Assembly (NCBI RefSeq): GCF_002001105.1
Contig: NZ_MUNP01000045.1
Coordinates: 50,441-114,440, forward strand
Source: Rhodanobacter sp. C06
Lineage (GTDB): Bacteria > Pseudomonadota > Gammaproteobacteria > Xanthomonadales > Rhodanobacteraceae
DNA length: 64,000 nt
Direction: 5' to 3'
Shown: positions 9,415 through 17,993 of the stretch, piece after piece
Position numbering within the stretch: the stretch's first letter is position 1
Layout of the letters: each line of letters opens with the position of its first letter
Program-made: the position numbers and the translations under genes
The notes under the pieces: model-generated
Told to the model about the DNA's origin: nothing
Databases searched by the model: none
The model's input: only the letters and a program-made list of their open reading frames with translations

Positions 9415-10203
9415 ATGCAACTGCAACTCGACGGCCGTCATGCCCTCGTCTGCGGCGCCTCGCAAGGCATCGGCCGCGCCAGTGCGATCGAGTTGGCCGC
9501 GCTGGGCGCGAACGTCACCGTGCTGGCACGCCGCGCCGAGGCACTGGAAGCGCTGGTCGCCGAACTGCCTCGCACGCAGGCGGCGCAACACCACGGCTGC
9601 CTCGTCGTGGACGTCGCCGACACCGCCGCGCTGCGTGCGCAGGCCGCGGCGCTGGTCGCGGCGTCGCCGGTGCACATCCTGGTCAACAACAGCGGCGGCC
9701 CGCCGCCGGGCAGCGTGCTCGATGCCACGCCGGAGGATTTCCTCGCCGCATGGCGCCAGCACCTGCTGGCCAACCACACGCTGGCACAGGTGGTGGTGCC
9801 GGGCATGCGTGTGGCCGGCTGGGGCCGCATCGTCAACGTGATCTCCACCTCGGTGCGCGAGCCCATCCCCGGCATCGGCGTCTCCAACACCACCCGCGGC
9901 GCGGTGGCGAGCTGGGCCAAGACCCTGGCCGGCGAACTGGCGCCCTTCGGCATCACCGTCAACAACGTGCTGCCGGGCGCCACCCGCACGCCGCGCATCG
10001 AGCAGATCGTCGCCGCGCGCGCGCAGAAGACCGGCAAGCCGCCGGCCGACGTGCAGCAGGCGATGGAAGCCGAGGTCCCGATGCGCCGCTTCGCCGACCC
10101 CGCGGAAATCGCCGTCGCCGTGGCTTTCCTCGCCTCGCCCGCCGCCAGTTACATCACCGGGGTCAGCCTGCCGGTGGACGGCGGGCGGTTGCGCTCCTTG
10201 TAA
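9415..10203 (+). CDS. SDR-family protein lacking the usual YxxxK pair
   Basis: A 262-residue Rossmann protein with the NAD(P) motif CGASQGIG (13-20) and the NNSGG motif near 91. Where classical short-chain dehydrogenases have Tyr-x3-Lys this protein has S157 and R161 (SNTTR), although the Ser in ISTS at 144 is kept. It is therefore either a divergent enzyme or a non-reductase. It sits just upstream of an aldehyde dehydrogenase and a RidA protein, which suggests a shared aromatic breakdown pathway (inference). Confidence 0.85.
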   Translation: MQLQLDGRHALVCGASQGIGRASAIELAALGANVTVLARRAEALEALVAELPRTQAAQHHGCLVVDVADTAALRAQAAALVAASPVHILVNNSGGPPPGSVLDATPEDFLAAWRQHLLANHTLAQVVVPGMRVAGWGRIVNVISTSVREPIPGIGVSNTTRGAVASWAKTLAGELAPFGITVNNVLPGATRTPRIEQIVAARAQKTGKPPADVQQAMEAEVPMRRFADPAEIAVAVAFLASPAASYITGVSLPVDGGRLRSL

Positions 10204-10204
10204 G

Positions 10205-10219
10205 CGGGCGTACGCCCGC
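10205..10219. repeat. palindrome between SDR and aldehyde dehydrogenase genes
   Basis: GCGGGCGTACGCCCGC is a perfect 16-base palindrome starting directly after the SDR stop codon. It could be a protein-binding site, a solitary REP-like relic or a weak transcription pause. No T run follows, so it is not a standard terminator. Confidence 0.4.
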
Positions 10220-10260
10220 GTCCGGTGCAATCGCGGGCCTCGCAGCGTAAGCTTGCACGG

Positions 10261-11727
10261 ATGCCTATCACGCGACTCGCCAACCTGATCGACGGCCGCC
10301 TCGTGCCGCCACGCGCCGATCACTGGCTCGACGTGTCCGAACCCGCCACCGGCGAAGTCTTCGCCGAATGCCCCGACTCGGATGCCGCCGACGTCGCCGC
10401 CGCGACCGAGGCCGCGCAACGCGCCGCGCCGGGCTGGGCCGCCATGCCGGTCGAGCAGCGCGCGCGCCTGCTGCAGCGTCTCGCCGACCTGATCGAGGCC
10501 CGGCTCGACGCATTCGCCGCGCTGGAATCGCGCGACAGCGGCAAGCCGGTGGCGCTGGCACGCCGCGTGGACATACCGCGCGCAGTAAGCAACCTGCGCT
10601 TCTTCGCTGCCGCGGTCACGGCGTGGAGCAGCGAGTCGCACGCGATGGCGCTTGGCCCATCGGATCAGGGCGCGATCAACTACACCCTGCGCCAACCGCT
10701 GGGCGTGGCGGGCTGCATCAGCCCGTGGAACCTGCCGCTATACCTGTTCACGTGGAAGATCGCGCCCGCGCTGGCCACGGGCAACGCGGTGGTGGCGAAG
10801 CCCTCGGAAGTCACGCCCTGCACCGCCGCCCTGCTGGGCGAGCTCAGCATCGAAGCGGGCTTTCCGCCCGGCGTGCTGAACATCGTGCACGGCCGCGGTC
10901 CCGCGGTGGGCCAGGCCATCGTCGAGCATCCCGCGGTGAAGGGGGTGTCCTTCACCGGCAGCACCGCCACCGGCGCGCACATCGCCGCGGCCGCCGCCGC
11001 GCAATTCAAGAAGGTGTCGCTGGAGATGGGCGGCAAGAACCCGGCGATCGTGTTCGCCGACGCCGACCTCTCCGACGAAAACCTCGACACCCTCGTGCGC
11101 TCGGGCTTCGCCAACCAGGGCGAGATCTGCCTATGCGGTTCGCGCCTGCTGGTGCAACGTTCCATCTACGCAGCCTTCCGCGAGCGCTATGTCGAGCGCG
11201 TGCGCGCACTGCGCATGGGTGACCCGAACGACAACGCCAGCGACCTCGGTGCGCTGGTCTCGAAGGCGCATCACGACAAGGTGCTGGCCTGCCTCGCACA
11301 GGCGCGTGCCGAAGGCGGCCGCGTGCTCTGCGGCGGCGAGGCGGTGATCGTGCCCGGTCGTTGCGAACGCGGCTGGTTCGTGGCGCCCACGGTGATCGAA
11401 GGCCTGCCGAACGAGGCCGCCACCAACCAGCAGGAAATCTTCGGCCCGGTGGTGACGTTGCTCCCGTTCGAGGACGAGGCGGATGCGCTGGCCATCGCCA
11501 ACGGCACCGGCTACGGCCTCGCCGCCTCGCTGTGGACGCGCGACCTGTCGCGCGCCCACCGGCTAGCCGCGCAACTCGAATTCGGCATCGTGTGGGTCAA
11601 CTGCTGGATGCTGCGCGACCTGCGCACGCCGTTCGGCGGGACGAAGCACTCGGGCCTCGGCCGCGAAGGCGGCACGGAGGCGCTGCGCTTCTTCACCGAG
11701 CCGAAGAACATCTGCATACGCTACTGA
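10261..11727 (+). CDS. NAD-dependent aldehyde dehydrogenase, probably 2-aminomuconic/2-hydroxymuconic semialdehyde type
   Basis: Oxidises an aldehyde to its acid with NAD+. The 488-residue protein has the catalytic Cys at C290 (GEICLCG) and the general base Glu at E255 (LEMGGKNP), plus the NAD-site FTGSTATG. The start at 10261 gives MPITRLANLIDG. The sequence recalls the muconic-semialdehyde dehydrogenases (AmnC/NbaE/DmpC types). A RidA-type protein resembling 2-aminomuconate deaminase follows two genes later, which supports the 2-aminomuconate reading. Substrate is inferred. Confidence 0.85.
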   Translation: MPITRLANLIDGRLVPPRADHWLDVSEPATGEVFAECPDSDAADVAAATEAAQRAAPGWAAMPVEQRARLLQRLADLIEARLDAFAALESRDSGKPVALARRVDIPRAVSNLRFFAAAVTAWSSESHAMALGPSDQGAINYTLRQPLGVAGCISPWNLPLYLFTWKIAPALATGNAVVAKPSEVTPCTAALLGELSIEAGFPPGVLNIVHGRGPAVGQAIVEHPAVKGVSFTGSTATGAHIAAAAAAQFKKVSLEMGGKNPAIVFADADLSDENLDTLVRSGFANQGEICLCGSRLLVQRSIYAAFRERYVERVRALRMGDPNDNASDLGALVSKAHHDKVLACLAQARAEGGRVLCGGEAVIVPGRCERGWFVAPTVIEGLPNEAATNQQEIFGPVVTLLPFEDEADALAIANGTGYGLAASLWTRDLSRAHRLAAQLEFGIVWVNCWMLRDLRTPFGGTKHSGLGREGGTEALRFFTEPKNICIRY

Positions 11728-11736
11728 AGGACACCG

Positions 11737-12402
11737 ATGAATTCGATCAAAGACCTGCTGGCCAACAACCGGCGCTGGGCTGCCGAAACCACCGCCAAAG
11801 AGCCGGACTTCTTCGAGAAGCTCGCCAGCCAGCAGTCGCCGAAATACCTGTGGATCGGCTGCTCCGACTCGCGCGTGCCGGCCACCCAGATCGTGGACCT
11901 GCCGCCCGGCGAGATCTTCGTCCACCGCAACGTGGCGAACGTGGTGGTGCACACCGACCTCAATGCGCTCAGCACCATCCAGTTCGCGGTGGACGTGCTC
12001 AAGGTGAAGCACATCCTGGTGGTTGGCCACTACGGTTGCGGCGGCGTGGGCGCGGTGCTGAAGGAATCGCGCCTCGGCCTGATCGACAACTGGCTGCGCC
12101 ACATCGGCGACATCGCGCTGAAGCACCCCGACAAGCTCGACCCGGCCATCGCATTCGCGGTGCGGCACGCGCGCTTGTGCGAGTTGAACGCGATCGAGCA
12201 GGCGCTCAACGTTTGCCATACCACCGTGGTGCGCGAGGCCTGGGAGCGCGGTCAGCCGCTGGCCGTGCATGCCTGGATCTACGGCTTGGACAACGGCCAC
12301 ATCACCGACCTCGGCCTCGACGTGCGCGGCCACGAACAACTGCCCGCCGCCTACGAGGGCGTACTGGCCAGCCTCGCCGGGCGCTGGAGCGCCGCGGCAT
12401 GA
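11737..12402 (+). CDS. can: beta-class carbonic anhydrase
   Basis: Zinc enzyme interconverting CO2 and bicarbonate. The 221-residue protein has CSDSR at 42-46 (zinc ligand C42, Asp/Arg dyad D44-R46) and GHYGCGG, whose His and Cys fall at about 98 and 101, the same numbering as E. coli Can. It begins 9 bases after the aldehyde dehydrogenase stop, and its stop overlaps the RidA start (ATGA), so it is embedded in that operon. It may hydrate CO2 released by a decarboxylase of the pathway. Confidence 0.95.
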   Translation: MNSIKDLLANNRRWAAETTAKEPDFFEKLASQQSPKYLWIGCSDSRVPATQIVDLPPGEIFVHRNVANVVVHTDLNALSTIQFAVDVLKVKHILVVGHYGCGGVGAVLKESRLGLIDNWLRHIGDIALKHPDKLDPAIAFAVRHARLCELNAIEQALNVCHTTVVREAWERGQPLAVHAWIYGLDNGHITDLGLDVRGHEQLPAAYEGVLASLAGRWSAAA

Positions 12403-12830
12403 GCGACGTCGTGCGCACCGACGCGGCGCCCGCGCCGGTGGGCGCCTACCCGCACGCGCGGCGCGTGGGCAACCTGCTGTTCCTCTCCGGCGTGGGCCCG
12501 CGCCAGCCGGGCACGAACGCCATCCCCGGCAACGTGCACGACGCCGACGGCAAACTGGTCGGTTACGACATCGAGGCGCAATGCCGGCAGGTGTTCGCCA
12601 ACGTGCGCGCGGTGCTGGAAGCCAGCGGCGCCCGCTGGGAAGACCTGGTCGACGTCACCGTGTTCCTCACCGACATGGCGCGCGACTTCGCCGCCTACAA
12701 CAAGCTGTACGCCGAGCACTTCGCCGGCGTGGACGCCTGCCGCACCACGGTTGGCATCACCGCGCTGCCCACGCCAATCGCGATCGAGCTGAAGTGCGTG
12801 GCGGTGGTTGGTGTCGGCAATCATCCTTGA
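12399..12830 (+). CDS. RidA/YjgF family protein, 2-aminomuconate deaminase-like
   Basis: A 143-residue protein of the RidA superfamily (trimeric imine/enamine deaminases). The conserved Arg-Thr-Thr-Val block (CRTTVGITALP) holds the substrate-carboxylate Arg. The N-terminal GAYPHARRVGNLLFLSGVGPRQPG is split by family: it looks closer to the 2-aminomuconate deaminase group (AmnD/NbaF) than to housekeeping RidA. The start overlaps the can stop. With the SDR and aldehyde dehydrogenase it fits 3-hydroxyanthranilate breakdown, but no ring dioxygenase or decarboxylase is in view. Confidence 0.8.
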   Translation: MSDVVRTDAAPAPVGAYPHARRVGNLLFLSGVGPRQPGTNAIPGNVHDADGKLVGYDIEAQCRQVFANVRAVLEASGARWEDLVDVTVFLTDMARDFAAYNKLYAEHFAGVDACRTTVGITALPTPIAIELKCVAVVGVGNHP

Positions 12831-12832
12831 TT

Positions 12833-12895
12833 GCGAGAATCAAACGGGCGGAGAACTCTTGCGATCGTCCCTGTTCGCGAAGATCAAACGGGCGG
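12833..12895. repeat. 19-base direct repeat pair
   Basis: GCGAGAATCAAACGGGCGG (12833-12851) recurs as GCGAAGATCAAACGGGCGG (12877-12895), 44 bases apart. They lie just after the RidA gene and before a bidirectional terminator. This may be a small duplication; no function is evident. Confidence 0.5.
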
Positions 12896-12952
12896 CCATC
12901 CCTGGCCGCACTTTCAAACTGGCTCTTTGCAATCATTCCGTGTCGCATAAAA

Positions 12953-12980
12953 AAAACCCGCCGGCGTACCGGCGGGTTTT
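12953..12980. terminator. bidirectional rho-independent terminator
   Basis: AAAACCCGCCGG (12953-12964) pairs with CCGGCGGGTTTT (12969-12980) around a CGTA loop. A run of A residues lies on the left and of T residues on the right, so it can end both the rightward SDR-RidA operon and the leftward small-peptide gene. Confidence 0.9.
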
Positions 12981-13004
12981 TCGTGATACCGGGAATCCCG
13001 GCGA

Positions 13005-13277
13005 TCAGCCAGCGCTGGAAGCCGAAGCGGCTTCGGACTTCTTGGCGGCCTTCTTGTGGCTCTTGTGATGCTTGCTGGACTTGTGATGGCTGGTGGTCTT
13101 GTGCTCGGAGGTCATGGCGTGCTCGGCGGCAGGGGCTGCGGCCTGCGGAGCCGCGGCCGGAGCAGCCTGCTGGGCGGCTGCCGGAGCGGCGGCCGGGGCG
13201 GCCTGCTGGGCCAGCACGGACCCGGAAAGGGCCACACCCGCGACAAGCAGAGAAGCAATGGCAAGCTTACGGATCAT
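13005..13277 (-). CDS. small exported Ala/Gln then His/Lys-rich peptide
   Basis: A 90-residue protein with a clear signal peptide (MIRKLAIASLLVAGVALSGS, then VLAQQ). The mature part is a low-complexity Ala/Pro/Gln stretch followed by a His/Lys/Ser-rich half (EHKTTSHHKSSKHHKSHKK) ending in Ala/Ser. The composition is like that of the acid-shock protein Asr, and the His clusters could bind metal or buffer acid. It is a single gene with its own terminator. Homology to Asr is not claimed, only a similar plan. Confidence 0.8.
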   Translation of the reverse strand: MIRKLAIASLLVAGVALSGSVLAQQAAPAAAPAAAQQAAPAAAPQAAAPAAEHAMTSEHKTTSHHKSSKHHKSHKKAAKKSEAASASSAG

Positions 13278-13559
13278 GATGGTGCGCCTCGATGTAATTG
13301 TTGTATCGCGAACCCGGCCGGAACCCGGCGCCACGGGTGGCGCGACGGGGCCACAATAGCAGCACCCCGGACGTACCGGCACTGAACGAGATACGCATTT
13401 TTCGGAATGCATCGATCGCGGATATCCGGGCTTCAGCTTGGTGACGATGCGTATAACAAACCGTCCCGCGCACGGCCCGGCGTCATCGATGCGCAAGCCG
13501 CGCGAACGACGCCGGCGCGCGACCGGCAGGGAGCCGACGCATGCCCGGCAATGGCGTCT

Positions 13560-14819
13560 TCAGAGGCCGAAACGCGCCGGCGCGTAAGGCAGCGGATCGA
13601 GCGCCGGCGCGGCACCGCCGAGCTGCGCGGCAACCAGTTCGCCGGTGGCCGCCGACATGCTCACCCCCAGCATGCCGTGCGCGGTGGCTAGGTGCAGGTT
13701 GGACCAGCGCGTGCTGGGACCGATGATCGGCACCTCGTCCACGCTCATCGGCCGCCAGCCCCACCATTCCTCCAGCTGCCGCGGACCCTCCGGCTCGTGC
13801 AATCCGGCGGCCGCGCCGCGGCGCAGGGCCTCCAGGCGGGCGCGGTTGAGGCCTTCGGCATAGCCGGAAAACTCCATCGTGCTGCCCAGCCGGTAGCCGC
13901 TGGCCCAGGTGGTGACGCAGACCTGCGCCTCGCGCAGCACCAGCGCGTGGCGCGGGGCGCGGGCGGGACGCGTGTAGGTGATCGAATAACCCTTGCCCGG
14001 CTGCATCGGCAGGCGCAGGCCCAGCGTGCGGGCCAGCAGCGGCGACCAGGCGCCCAGTGCCAGCAGCATGCGCTCGCCCGCGAATGCGCCGCGCGAGGTA
14101 CGCACTTGCGTGATGCGCCGACCATCGACATCGAAACTCTCGATGCGCGCGCCGCTCTCGATCACGCCACCCAGCTCGCGCACGCGCCGCGCCAGTTCGG
14201 CCACGTAGCGATCCGGCCGCAGCCGTGCATCGCCGGGATGGAACAGACCGCCGACCACGCCGGGCTTCAGCGCCGGCTCCATCGCCTCCACCACGTCGCC
14301 GCGCAGGCGCCGCACCTCGATGCCGAGGCGATCGAGCTCGGCGACGTGGTGGCGCTCGTCGGCCGCCATTGCGTGCGTGCTGCGATAGACGTACAGCTCG
14401 CCCTCCTCGGCGAACTCGCAATCCAGCGCCTCGTCGCGCACCAGCTCGCCCAGCAGCCGGCGCGAGCGCTGCAGGATCGCCGAACGCGCCGTGGCGGCAC
14501 GATGGAAGTCCGTCCAGTTGCAGTGCCGAGCGAAGCCCAGCAGCCAGCGCAGGCGCGGGCCGTCGACGCGGGGATTGAGGTAGAGCGGCGCGTCGGCGCG
14601 CAGCACCGAGCGCAAGGCCATGCCCAGCGTGCCCGGCATCGCCAGCGGCGCGGCATGGCTGGGCGTGATGGTGCCGCAGTTGCCGTGCGAGGCGCCGCAG
14701 CCGGGCGTGCCTTGCTCCAGCACGCGCACCGATGCCCCCTGGCGCAACAGGAACAAGGCGCAGGCCAGGCCGATCACCCCGCCGCCGAGTATCAGTACGT
14801 CCCCACCCGTCGTATCCAT
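13560..14819 (-). CDS. DadA-like FAD-dependent D-amino acid dehydrogenase/oxidase
   Basis: DAO-superfamily flavoprotein of 419 residues. The dinucleotide motif GGGVIG (12-17) begins the FAD site, followed by LEQGTPGCGASHGNCG, and the C-terminal GWRPMSVDEVPIIGP and HGMLGVSMS blocks are typical of DadA. It would oxidise D-amino acids to 2-oxo acids and pass electrons to quinone or oxygen. It stands alone, without an alanine racemase dadX beside it; other amine substrates are possible. Confidence 0.87.
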   Translation of the reverse strand: MDTTGGDVLILGGGVIGLACALFLLRQGASVRVLEQGTPGCGASHGNCGTITPSHAAPLAMPGTLGMALRSVLRADAPLYLNPRVDGPRLRWLLGFARHCNWTDFHRAATARSAILQRSRRLLGELVRDEALDCEFAEEGELYVYRSTHAMAADERHHVAELDRLGIEVRRLRGDVVEAMEPALKPGVVGGLFHPGDARLRPDRYVAELARRVRELGGVIESGARIESFDVDGRRITQVRTSRGAFAGERMLLALGAWSPLLARTLGLRLPMQPGKGYSITYTRPARAPRHALVLREAQVCVTTWASGYRLGSTMEFSGYAEGLNRARLEALRRGAAAGLHEPEGPRQLEEWWGWRPMSVDEVPIIGPSTRWSNLHLATAHGMLGVSMSAATGELVAAQLGGAAPALDPLPYAPARFGL

Positions 14820-14910
14820 CCGGCCATTGTAGCCGTCTGCTGCGACGCGTCATGCGCGGACTGCAGGCAACGTGCACGATGCGAGGCGCCTATTCCCCAA
14901 AGGCGTGACC

Positions 14911-16242
14911 ATGCTGGCCAGACTCGCCGTTCGTGCAGGCTTCATTGTCGCGCTGCTGGCTAGCGCCAGCGCCGCCGCGCAATCGTTCGACCCGTCCTCG
15001 CTGAAACTGCTGCAGGCCATGGAGCGCAAGCCGACCACGCTGGCGCGCTACCAATACCTCGTCCAGAAGGCACCGACGCTATCGCGCGATGACCAGTTGC
15101 TGGCGCTGCAGTTCATGGCCTTTTCGCAGGACGAACTCGGCCTCTACGACCAGGCGGTGTTCGGCTTCCCGCTGAAGAACTCGCTGCCGGACGGCCTCAA
15201 GCTGCCGACGCCGGCGGAGTGGAAATCGGCGGACGCGGTCGACGCCATCGCCGCACTCGCGGCGCAACGGCGCATCGTGATGATCAACGAGGCACACCAC
15301 GACGGGCATACCCGGCAGCTCACGCTGGAACTGTTGCCGCGGCTGCGCGCGCTGGGCTTCACCTACTTCGCTGCCGAGGCGCTGGGCGATGACGACCCCG
15401 ACCTCGCCAAGCGCGGCTATCCCGTGCGCAAGAGCGGCACGGAATACCTGCGCGACCCGCTGTACGGCGACATCCTGCGCGAGGCGATCCGGCTGGGCTA
15501 CACCCTCGTCCCCTACGACAACGCGCTCACCGGGGAGGCGCGCGAAACCGCGCAAGCCGAGGCCTTGTACCGGAACGTGTTCGCGAAAGACCCCAACGCA
15601 CGGCTGTTCGTGCATGCCGGCTACGCGCATATCGACAAGGCACCAGGCCGTCTGGGCAAGTGGCAGCCGATGGCGATGCAACTGGAAAAGCTCACCGGGC
15701 TGGTGCCGCTCTCCATCGACCAGACCGACTTCCTCGAAACCGGCCTGGACAGCTCGGATGCCTACCACCGGCTCGCGCACGCGTTCCCGTCCGACAAGCC
15801 CGAGATCCTGCTGAATCGCCAGACCGGCCAGCCATGGAGCGCACGGCCGGCGGCTTACGATGTCAACGTGATCCTGCCGGCGACCCTCAGCATCGAGGCC
15901 TTCGGCAAATACAAATACGGCGGCCGGCTCAACTACGACCAGGTCGGCCTGCCGCACGTGATCGACACCAACGAAATGCAACGGGCGGGCTGGCTCACGC
16001 TGGGCGGCAAGCGGCGCCCCTATGCGATCGACGCGGCGCTGTGCCGGGGCACGATCCCCTGCGTGGTCGACGCGTACTACCTTGGCGAACCGAACGACGC
16101 CATCGCCGCCGACCGCTACGCCTTCATGGGTCCGACCGAAACGAGCAAGCTCTACCTGCGCCCCGGCTCCTATCGGCTGCGCGCCAGCGACGGCAATGGC
16201 CGCACGCTGTCGGAAAGCACCATCAAGATAGCGCCGCCGTAA
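14911..16242 (+). CDS. exported protein with EreA/ChaN-like domain
   Basis: A 443-residue protein; the signal peptide (MLARLAVRAGFIVALLASAS, AAAQS) fixes the start at 14911. Residues about 115-260 contain NEAHHDGH (126-133), then FAAEAL and a later VHAGYAH. This Glu-x-x-His / His pattern is typical of the erythromycin-esterase/ChaN/TIKI superfamily. The C-terminal 180 residues are unassigned. It is probably a periplasmic hydrolase or haem/iron-handling protein; the substrate is unknown. It stands alone between a DadA-like gene and the BlaI locus. Confidence 0.7.
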   Translation: MLARLAVRAGFIVALLASASAAAQSFDPSSLKLLQAMERKPTTLARYQYLVQKAPTLSRDDQLLALQFMAFSQDELGLYDQAVFGFPLKNSLPDGLKLPTPAEWKSADAVDAIAALAAQRRIVMINEAHHDGHTRQLTLELLPRLRALGFTYFAAEALGDDDPDLAKRGYPVRKSGTEYLRDPLYGDILREAIRLGYTLVPYDNALTGEARETAQAEALYRNVFAKDPNARLFVHAGYAHIDKAPGRLGKWQPMAMQLEKLTGLVPLSIDQTDFLETGLDSSDAYHRLAHAFPSDKPEILLNRQTGQPWSARPAAYDVNVILPATLSIEAFGKYKYGGRLNYDQVGLPHVIDTNEMQRAGWLTLGGKRRPYAIDAALCRGTIPCVVDAYYLGEPNDAIAADRYAFMGPTETSKLYLRPGSYRLRASDGNGRTLSESTIKIAPP

Positions 16243-16273
16243 GGATGCTCTGATCAACCCCTTGCACCGGAAA

Positions 16274-16313
16274 GATTACGAGCGTAGTCTAAAATGAAAC
16301 TACGCCCGTAATC
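16274..16313. promoter_or_regulatory. dyad operator upstream of the BlaI-type repressor
   Basis: The arm GATTACGAGCGTAGT (16274-16288) is mirrored by ACTACGCCCGTAATC (16299-16313) with one mismatch in 15, separated by a 10-base AT-rich spacer. It ends 16 bases before the blaI start. BlaI/MecI repressors bind dyads with TAC/GTA half-sites, so this is the likely auto-operator for the blaI-M56 pair. Confidence 0.75.
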
Positions 16314-16329
16314 CCTTGCAGGTGCAACC

Positions 16330-16716
16330 ATGCCGAACCCTGTTCCCGCGATCAGCGAAGCCGAAAGCCGCGTGATGGAAGTGCTGTGGCGCAAGGCGCC
16401 GCAGGCTTCGGAGGACATCGTCGCCGCCGTGCAGCGGGAGAGCGACTGGCACGAGAAGACCATTCGCACCCTGCTCGGCCGCCTGCTCGGCAAGGGCGCG
16501 GTGAGTGCGGACAAGGATGGCCGGCGCTACCTCTATGCCCCCGTGCTGACCCGCGAGCAGTGGCAGTCGCAGGAGAGCCGCAGCCTGCTCGACCGCGTGT
16601 TCGGCGGCAAGCTGAGTCCGCTGCTGGCGCATTTCAGCGAGCACGAGAAGCTCGGCGCAAAGGACGTGGCCGAGCTGCGCAAGCTGCTGGCCGCCATCGA
16701 GAAGAAGGAGCGCTGA
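16330..16716 (+). CDS. blaI: BlaI/MecI/CopY family transcriptional repressor
   Basis: A 128-residue winged-helix repressor (ISEAESRVMEVLWRKAPQ, KTIRTLLGRLLGKGAV). In beta-lactam systems such repressors are cleaved after a BlaR1/MecR1 sensor signals. It is followed after one base by an M56 peptidase gene and preceded by a near-perfect dyad. No beta-lactamase gene is adjacent, so the controlled trait is unknown; the symbol denotes family only. Confidence 0.9.
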   Translation: MPNPVPAISEAESRVMEVLWRKAPQASEDIVAAVQRESDWHEKTIRTLLGRLLGKGAVSADKDGRRYLYAPVLTREQWQSQESRSLLDRVFGGKLSPLLAHFSEHEKLGAKDVAELRKLLAAIEKKER

Positions 16717-16717
16717 G

Positions 16718-17953
16718 ATGGATGCGAGCCTGTTGCGTTGCCTGCTGCTTGTGACTGCGGCGTTGGCCTCGGTGCTGCTGGCGAGACGCCCCGTGCGGAA
16801 AACCTTCGGCGCCGGCCCGGCCTTCGTCCTGTGGCTGCTGCCCATGCTGGCGATCGCGCTGCCGTGGCTGCCCGCCCTGCCTTCGCAGTGGAGCGCCCTG
16901 CCGGCCATCCACGTCCTGCCCGACAGCCTGGCCGCCGGAACGGCGGGCGCCGTGGCCGCCACGCACGCGCCGTGGTCGCGCTGGCTGTGGCTGGCCGGTG
17001 CAGTCGCGATGCTGTCGCGACTGGTCGTGCATTACCTGCGCCTGCGCCGACAGTCTCGTCCGTGGCCGGCGGGGCTGGCGACCAGTCTGCGGCAGGAACT
17101 GCACGACGTCGATCCGCGTCGCCTGCGCCTGCATCCGAGTGGTCCCGCCGTGCTGTGGGCGCCGCGCAGCCTGGTGCTGCTGCCGGCGGATTTCTTCGAA
17201 CGCTTCGACGCCGCCGAACGGCGCCTGGTGTTGCGCCACGAACTGACCCATCTGCGTCGCGGCGACGCGCTGTGGAGCCTCGTCGCCGAACTGGCACTCG
17301 CACTGCTGTGGTTCCACCCGCTGGCCTGGCTGGCGCGATCGCGCTTCCGGCTCGACCAGGAACTGGCCTGCGACGAGCGCGTGCTGCGCGACACGCCGCG
17401 CGACGCCGCCGGCTACGCCCACACCTTGCTGCACAGCGTCGGCCTGTCCCCCCTGCCGGTGCTGATTCCCTGGCTCGCCGAGCCCCAACTCAAGGAGCGA
17501 CTCACCATGATCCAGCGTCATCGTCCCGGCGCCCTGCGCCGTCGTGCGGGTGTTGCCGCGCTTGCCGTGCTGATGGCCGGCGGCGTGTTTGTGGCGCAAG
17601 CCGCGACCAATACCCAGAAAGCCAGTCAGGATCTGACCTACAACTCGAAGATCATGCCGCGCTATCCGGCCGCAGCCATCAAGGCCCGTGAGCAGGGCAC
17701 CGTGCTGCTGAGCGTACTGGTACATGCCGACGGCACCGTGGGCACCATCACGTATGACCCCAAGCACAGCACCACCACCTCCGCCGACCTGATCGCGGCG
17801 GCCACCGATGCCACGAGGCAGTGGCACTTCAATCCACCCTTGCAAGACGGCAAGCCGATCGATGGCTACGCACGCGTACCCGTGGAGTTCAGCCTGACAC
17901 CGCTTTCCGGCAAGAACAGCACAGGCGAAGTTGAGAAACCAAGTTCGAAGTAG
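16718..17953 (+). CDS. M56-family membrane metallopeptidase fused to a TonB C-terminal domain
   Basis: A 411-residue BlaR1-like protein. Three to four membrane segments flank a zinc site HELTH (174-178), with the downstream DQELACDERVL helix carrying the third ligand region. After a final membrane segment near 285, residues about 305-395 form a TonB C-terminal domain (MPRYPAAAIKAREQGTVLLSV; WHFNPPLQDGKPI). The usual penicillin-binding sensor of BlaR1 is absent and the TonB domain takes its place. It pairs with the BlaI repressor, whose cleavage it likely triggers. The signal may come from the envelope. Confidence 0.88.
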   Translation: MDASLLRCLLLVTAALASVLLARRPVRKTFGAGPAFVLWLLPMLAIALPWLPALPSQWSALPAIHVLPDSLAAGTAGAVAATHAPWSRWLWLAGAVAMLSRLVVHYLRLRRQSRPWPAGLATSLRQELHDVDPRRLRLHPSGPAVLWAPRSLVLLPADFFERFDAAERRLVLRHELTHLRRGDALWSLVAELALALLWFHPLAWLARSRFRLDQELACDERVLRDTPRDAAGYAHTLLHSVGLSPLPVLIPWLAEPQLKERLTMIQRHRPGALRRRAGVAALAVLMAGGVFVAQAATNTQKASQDLTYNSKIMPRYPAAAIKAREQGTVLLSVLVHADGTVGTITYDPKHSTTTSADLIAAATDATRQWHFNPPLQDGKPIDGYARVPVEFSLTPLSGKNSTGEVEKPSSK

Positions 17954-17993
17954 ACCAAAGCCAATTGATTTGCATGTGAATTATTGAATTGAT

